A stretch of DNA of 64,000 nucleotides from Uranotaenia lowii. Taxonomy: Eukaryota > Arthropoda > Insecta > Diptera > Culicidae. Positions within the stretch are counted from its first letter, which is position 1; each line of letters starts with the position of its first letter. The position numbers and the translations under genes were made by a program. Of this stretch, positions 58,807 to 64,000 are shown one piece after another. The stretch covers positions 155,278,334 to 155,342,333 of the forward strand of contig NC_073692.1 of the NCBI RefSeq assembly GCF_029784155.1, written 5' to 3'. The notes beneath the pieces were generated by a model. The model was not told the origin of the DNA. It did not search any database and was given only the letters and a program-made list of their open reading frames with translations.

Positions 58807-59788
58807 TAGGGTTACCATATCCCGCGACTCTAAAAAGAGTACATTGAGATCATTTATCCAAAAGTCAGGAGAAACGTTGAACAGTAGAACCCCGTTAGCC
58901 GAACTCAAGTTTTCTGAGCTCCCGCTTAATCCCAGCCATCAGGTTGACCCAAGATCCTAATATTTACCGAGCTTTGCGCCTGGAGGGTATGCAAAAGGAT
59001 GTACAGTAGAACTCCGCTTATCCGAGGTAATGGGGGGAGGGAGCATCTCGGATAAGTGAAACCTCGGATTAAACGAAATACATTGATAAACCCAATCTTT
59101 ATGCTCTGGTTTTGCATATCATTCAGGCGCATAGCTCGGTTCTTAAATACATGGATTTTATTTTTCTATTTACCTGGCGTTTCTGGCAAGTTTATTGAAT
59201 TGAATCCCTTTTTTTGAAATTCAACCCATCAAGGACATTTTTCCTCCAGATGTAATACTTCAACAATATATCGCGATGATAAAACACATTTTTTACATGG
59301 ACTTCGAATGAAAATATTAGCTCGGATAAGCAGGGTTCTACTGTATATATTTCGAGCTATCTGAGGCACCGAGACCTTTAAATTCAATCATAAACTGTTA
59401 ATGTCTCGGATGTAATGTGACTTACATGACAATTATAAATTTTCTTTTAAAATATTCCTGTACTATACCTAAATTTTGTGCACATTGATTACTGCTTGCA
59501 TACTCAAAGGCGCTTATTACGCTCACTGTTTATAACGACTGAAAATGCATGATTTTAGAACAAAATGTTAATGTAATTTGCTGTAAGCTATATTCCTTTC
59601 GTAGTTTTTACATAACATGTGAAACACCTTAATAAAATGGAAGAAAAACGTGGGTTTTTCTGATCAAATGTCTCTCAACAAAAAAAAAAAGAGTACATTT
59701 GGTAAAATTTCACAAAAAGAAGAGTACGCCCATTTTTCGATCGAAAAAGAGTACATGTACTCTTAAAAGAGTACGTATGGTAACCCTA
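58807..59788. mobile_element. 982-bp hAT-like element (TAGGGTTACCATA ends)
   Basis: The 8-bp duplication TGCTAAAA is perfect (58799-58806 and 59789-59796). The terminal inverted repeat is TAGGGTTACCATA. 'aagagtaca' words recur near both ends. There is no transposase. It holds a pogo-like MITE, so it is older than that insertion. Confidence 0.85.
59004..59343. mobile_element. 340-bp pogo-like MITE (CAGTAGAACTCCG ends)
   Basis: TA flanks at 59002-59003 and 59344-59345. The ends are CAGTAGAACTCCGCTTATCC and the complement of CAGTAGAACCCTGCTTATCC. Such CAG...TTATCCG tips and TA duplication are usual in pogo/Tigger elements. A separate one-ended relative ('cagtagaaccccgttagccg') lies at about 58880. 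Confidence 0.8.
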
Positions 59789-59839
59789 TGCTAAAACTCG
59801 TTTTTAAACCTTCCAAAATCAAAATTCAAAAATATGAGA

Positions 59840-59972
59840 AGAGGGAGGGGGGTATCAATCAGCGTTACGTAATTTTTATAAGGGGGTGCGTCGCAGCGTT
59901 ACGATTTGAGACACACGGGGGGAAGGGGATCAAAAAAGTCCATTTTTCCGTTACGTAATTAATGGATGCCGC
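59840..59972. repeat. Short dispersed element with ACGTAA core
   Basis: 'gcgttacgtaatttttat' near 59863 is met by 'ccgttacgtaattaatgg' near 59949, around a G-rich stretch that resembles repeats widespread in insect genomes. Borders are not defined. Confidence 0.4.
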
Positions 59973-59983
59973 CTAAAGAGAAT

Positions 59984-60040
59984 CTTTCGATTGCTTTGAT
60001 TCAGTAGGATTATTCAACCAAGTAAGCCTACGCACGCCGA
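59984..60040. repeat. Dispersed relative of the 93-bp inverted-repeat element
   Basis: 'gaatctttcgattgctttga' followed by 'attcaaccaagtaagcct' matches the complement of the sequence at 16920-16972. Only one arm is present. Confidence 0.65.
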
Positions 60041-60102
60041 GGAGAACGGTTGCCATGGACCGAGTGAACTTTAGGAATTATGTTCGTCAAGTTATGTCGT
60101 GA
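60041..60102 (+). mobile_element. 3' tip of the RTE-like element, third copy
   Basis: 62 bp identical or nearly so to the C-terminal codons and stop of the other copies ('accgagtgaactttaggaat', 'cgtcaagttatgtcgtga'). It is extremely 5'-truncated and lacks the usual AT-rich tail. Confidence 0.85.
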
Positions 60103-61262
60103 CACAAACCCAAGTCGTTCATACTACTAAGATGCAGGTTTATTTATTCTTGAGATCATATACGATTGCGTCCGAGAATGAAATACTTCAAAAGTTGATT
60201 CTTTACTATTCAACGGCGCAACAGATGGCACTGTAACAGATACAAATTCAATCTATTTTTCTAGAGATTTTTGCAAGTTTTACTAAACCTCAAACAACGA
60301 TTAAACAAAAACATATCTCCAGGTATTTTAATATTTTAAAGATTGTAATATGAACTTTCAAATCCAATCAATGATAAATCTTTCGACTTATGATGATATC
60401 AGAAAGCTCAGCTCAGAAAGAATCATTTTTCAACACAAATTGCCGAGTAACATCAAAACAGAAACAAATTTTGATAATCCGTTATCCACAAAAGATTTGC
60501 ATGATGATTATCTTAAATCTTGCTGAACAAATATTTTCGATAAATATCACTTAGAAAAGATATAACAACAAACTGATTTTATAGGACCACCCTAACCTTA
60601 TGAAACCAAATTGCTGTTAAAGTAATATTTCAAGAGATAGACGTTTGATATCTGCGACAAAGTTTCATGAGGTTTTTGGTTCTAAAATATCGTAGAACAA
60701 TGAAGGCCTCTTTATTCTTACAATTGGAGAATAACTTTAATTTCTCAAAAACTTCATGATTTAGTCAAAAATAATTAAATTTAAAATGGCCGCATTTAAT
60801 GGTTTTAAAAGTACACTGGATTCTTTTTTTAAACGATCTTATTTTACACGGTTTTATATAAAACGATTTTTTTAAACGATTTTCTCGAAATAAGAAGATT
60901 TTCGAACATGTCAAAAACAGGTTCTAGACATTCCCGCTTTTTACTAAACCACTCTTGGCCACTAAGACACTCTGCGGAAGTTCCGGAACAACCGCGGCTT
61001 AAAACCCAAAACAGATCTATCCAAAACAAATCTTTGAGCTTCCCGATTTCACTCGAATCATCTCAGAATGGTCTACCTGGTTGGAAATGATCGATTTACA
61101 ATCCAATTTGGCCACTTAACTTGAAATGAGCGATGAATTTTACCCGGTTGTTTTGAACTTTTTTTAAACGATTTCTTTTTTGCACGAACACAACAATCGA
61201 CGAACACGAACACAGATAATTGTTTACCGCTAAATCTCATTTCTGGACCACTGCGCATTGTC
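60103..61262. other. No supported gene
   Basis: The short opposed frames at 60844-61029 and 60908-61090 lack motifs. The sequence around 60830-60890 contains 'aaacgattttttt' runs. Confidence 0.35.
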
Positions 61263-61500
61263 CCAACCAGGGATGAAAATGTCATCCAAAAGACAGTCGC
61301 GATCGTGACAGTCGCATAACATTTTCCAATGACATTCGAAAATGTCGCAATGACATTGACGGTCATCCAAAAAAAAATGTTAAACGACTGGAGAAAATGT
61401 CATTCAGTTTTGCAATGACAGTCGCTTAGAAAGTCATCGAATTTTTCTCTCGATAACATTTTTGACTTGTGACAGTCGAAGATTCTGTTGGTCCTCTGAC

Positions 61501-61968
61501 CAGAGGTGCCAGGTGGTTTTTGCAAAAATCAGGACACCGCGATGAAAAAAATCAGGATTTTTCAGGATACTCAGTAGATTGCTGAAAATAACATGCAGCT
61601 TTGCTTAGATTGCATAACTAAAGGCAAAATACAGGTGCTGAGGACAACTCAAATTATGCTACTGAAGCGAAAAGAACCTTGGCTAGCCTAAAGTTAATAT
61701 CGAAAAACATTATACAAATATCATTTGAACCAAAGATTATCATCGGTTAAACATGGTTAAACTATTTTATTGAAGATTTGTATGATGTTCTCATCATTGA
61801 CCGAAAAAATTAGGTATCATTTAGATATTTTTTGAAAATCAGGACAAATCAGGACATTTTAAAAGCCATTTTGAAAAAATCAGGACAATTCAAGCGTTTT
61901 TGAAAAATCAGAACGGCCTCTTGAAAATCAGGACAAATCCTAAAAAATCAGGACACCTGACACCCCTG
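61501..61968. mobile_element. 468-bp hAT-like MITE rich in ATCAGGACA
   Basis: The 8-bp duplication CCTCTGAC is perfect (61493-61500 and 61969-61976). The tips are CAGAGGTGCCAGGTG and the complement of CAGGGGTGTCAGGTG. 'aaaatcaggaca' occurs many times on both sides. There is no coding frame. It inserted into an older sequence rich in 'aatgtcat' and 'gacagtcg' words (61.26-62.09 kb), whose left tip at 61269 (CAGGGATGAAAATGTC) also looks hAT-like. Confidence 0.85.
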
Positions 61969-62059
61969 CCTCTGACTGTCGGAATGACATTTTTGAATTT
62001 TGGATTCCTTGACTGTCATGGAAAAATTTAAAAAATGTCATGACCAGATTGGCCGTGGC

Positions 62060-62715
62060 CAATGAATGTCATGACTGTCAAATGACATTTATTGGCCACG
62101 GCCAATCTGGTCGGTTCCGAAATCCAGAAAATCAAAATGATCAGATTTTAACTTGCGACACATCATTAGAAAGCTATGTACACGATGGGAATTGATAGGA
62201 AAAGTGGTTCGGGGGCACCTGTTCCTGGCCACGGCCAATCTGGCTGGTTCCAGAATCCGAATAATTAAAATGATCAGATTTTTACTAGCGACACATCATT
62301 AGAAAGCTCTTGACATGTACATGATGGGAATTGATAGGAAAAGTGGATCGGGGCCACCTGATCCTGGCCACGGCCAATCTGACCGGTTCCGAAATCCGAA
62401 AAATCAAAATGATCAGATTTTAACTTGCGACACATCATTAGAAAGCTCTTGACATGTACATGATGGGATTTGACAGGAAAAGTGGATCGGGGCCACCTGG
62501 TCCTGGCCACGGTCAATCTGGCAGGTTCCGAAATCTGGAAAATCAAAATGATCAGATTTTAACTTGCGACATATCATTAGAAAGCTCTTGGCCTGTACAT
62601 GATGGGAATTGATAGGAAAAGTGGTTCGGGGCCATCTGGTCCTGGCCACGGGAAATCTGGCCGGTTCCGAAATCCGAAAAATCAAAATGGTCAGATTTTA
62701 ACTTGCGACACATCA
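62060..62715 (+). repeat. 139-bp tandem array (five units)
   Basis: 'tggccacggccaatctgg'-type words start at 62093, 62226, 62365, 62504 and 62643, with steps of 133, 139, 139 and 139. Each unit carries the dyad TTGGCCACGGCCAA or a variant, then 'atgatcagattttaacttgc' and 'cacatcattagaaagc'. A partial unit in complement precedes the array (62045-62063). The frames here repeat at 139-bp spacing and are not genes. Confidence 0.88.
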
Positions 62716-64000
62716 TTAGATGGCTATCGGTCGGTAAACGACGGGATTGAAATCAACACGAGGAATTGTCTGTCCTTGAGTCGTGTAGAGAAGAAATCAG
62801 GCGATGAGTCGCACTGCATTTTAGTGCAATTTCCGTATTTCCGTAGACCAGGGGAAACATGGGGATTATAGTTGCTCGCCGTGCTTTTAAATGCCGTTCT
62901 CTAGACAAATTTGAATCTTAGGTGAGGAACTAAACATCTTCACCAGTTTTTGGATAAATGTTCTCGAGAAGACACGCCACATGAAAAGATTCTTTTTGAT
63001 AATGAGCAATCTGAAAGGATCCAGCTTCTCGTATTCGAGATTTTCTTTGGGCATGATCACTTCTGGAAATAAGTCCCAACTAAGTGGAATCGCAGACACC
63101 AGATACCCAGGCTGACCACTGAAGGCTGATTTTGGCGCTTGAATCTACGGGTTATCGTGAAACTAACGGCCACATACACAAAAGGAAAAATCTCGATATA
63201 TCACACACACATTTGCATTGTGCTATTTGATTTTTTACATCTAGCGATGAACACGGTCGTTTTTGATTACCTACATTTGATAGAAAAAAATAACACGATA
63301 TTTTTCGAAAACCACTAAAGAACCGTTTTTGAATTAGAGCGCATTAATCAAATGTGGTTAGAATTCAACCATAAAGCTTATAAAAAATACATCGACTTCG
63401 AAGAAATGAAAATTGAATTAAAACTTGAGATTTTCTGCACCACTTCCTTTTTGCGTTGTGGTTGAAAAATAACCATTTTATGACATCTTTGTCTTCATTT
63501 GTGAAGATCACTTTCAACTGCAAGATTTCGTTAACCCCGAAACCTCCGTCAAGGGTAAGTTCAAGTTTCCCGAGTAGAAAAATATTGTGATAAACCCAAT
63601 TATTTGTAAATCGTTTAAAACGATCTAGGATTTGTTGAGAAAACAACAAATGATATCGTAAAAATATTCCACTGATTGTATATTGCAAAACTACAGTATA
63701 TTATATGTGGCTTTAAATTATATACTGTTAAGAACTGTTAAATCAGTTGAATGGACGAGATTCTTACAAAATTTTGTTGAACAATCTGTTTCAGTTAGAG
63801 TTTCTCAAAACCTTGCCGAATTGCCGCATTTATAACAAGCTTGCAAAAAATCAACTCAACGAGTAAAAATCGGCTCAAACGAACGGGAGTGTGAGGTGGA
63901 ACACAAAAAAAATCCACCCGAGGCTGAGCGAGAGTAAAAAAAAATCAAGATTCCTTTTTGAACCATACTCACCAAGCGCAGCTTACTCGCTCGAAAAAAA
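62716..64000. other. No supported gene to window end
   Basis: The 107-residue minus frame at 63365-63688 and the 70-residue one at 62887-63099 show no motif and have AT-driven composition. Confidence 0.4.

Noticed and set aside
61269..62090. Older hAT-like element around the 468-bp MITE
   Set aside because: Only a left tip is visible; the right end is not identifiable because the sequence runs into the 139-bp array.

Overview
The window looks like AT-rich, repeat-dominated, non-coding DNA from a dipteran insect, most likely a mosquito with a large genome. The best pointer is a Tc1/mariner-superfamily transposase at 36.5-37.4 kb whose last two catalytic residues are 37 residues apart (DD37E). 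That spacing defines the ITmD37E lineage described from mosquitoes. RTE-type retrotransposons, tRNA-derived SINEs, piggyBac-like, hAT-like and pogo-like non-autonomous elements, and Helitrons fit this reading. I found no intact host protein-coding gene. The short ORFs are chance frames or decayed transposon proteins. The window is probably intergenic or a large intron. Five less AT-rich stretches (about 5.65-6.1, 9.6-10.2, 23.5-24.2, 38.3-38.85 and 48.5-49.0 kb) may be older unique sequence but have no recognisable coding signal.

Layout. 0-9 kb: a decayed ITmD37E copy; a fragment of a 143-bp satellite split by a 602-bp TA-flanked MITE; two opposed copies of a 1.1-kb TA-flanked element (2287-3405 and 7675-8735); a LINE endonuclease fragment; a third GGGGA-ended element (4258-5232); and a minisatellite with inverted halves (7115-7560). 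10.8-16.8 kb: a TA-flanked element whose interior holds three head-to-tail Helitron-like copies, each with an internal 143-bp satellite array. 16.9-17.2 kb: a perfect 93-bp inverted repeat. 18.8-22.0 kb: a foldback-like element with a 137-bp tandem array on one side and inverted relatives on the other. 24.4-27.0 kb: a piggyBac-like element (TTAA duplication, CCC...GGG ends) that is almost entirely one giant inverted repeat with a second hairpin nested inside. 27.6-30.3 kb: inverted minisatellite arms, a 58-bp perfect inverted repeat, a 240-bp palindromic MITE and a poly(A) SINE.

31-41 kb: a dispersed tandem repeat interrupted by a 302-bp MITE and by a complete 361-bp tRNA-derived SINE with 24-bp target duplications; two more ITmD37E-type copies; a 670-bp palindrome; a tRNA-like locus with a Pol III terminator; an RTE C-terminal fragment; a possible solo LTR. 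43.5-45.8 kb: a 2.3-kb hAT-like element with an 8-bp target duplication. 47-60 kb: three copies of one RTE-like element. One has lost exactly 292 codons of reverse transcriptase without losing frame and keeps a 14-bp target duplication. One is long but 5'-truncated and frameshifted. One is a 62-bp 3' tip. A hAT-like element holding a pogo-like MITE lies at 58.8-59.8 kb. 61-62.7 kb: a 468-bp hAT-like MITE and a 139-bp tandem array.

The elements do not form a pathway. What the window records is nested insertion and repeated birth of tandem and palindromic DNA inside mobile elements. The most unusual parts are the tandem Helitrons with an internal satellite, the piggyBac-ended giant hairpin, the foldback-like arrays with a conserved dyad in each unit, and the in-frame-deleted RTE copy.
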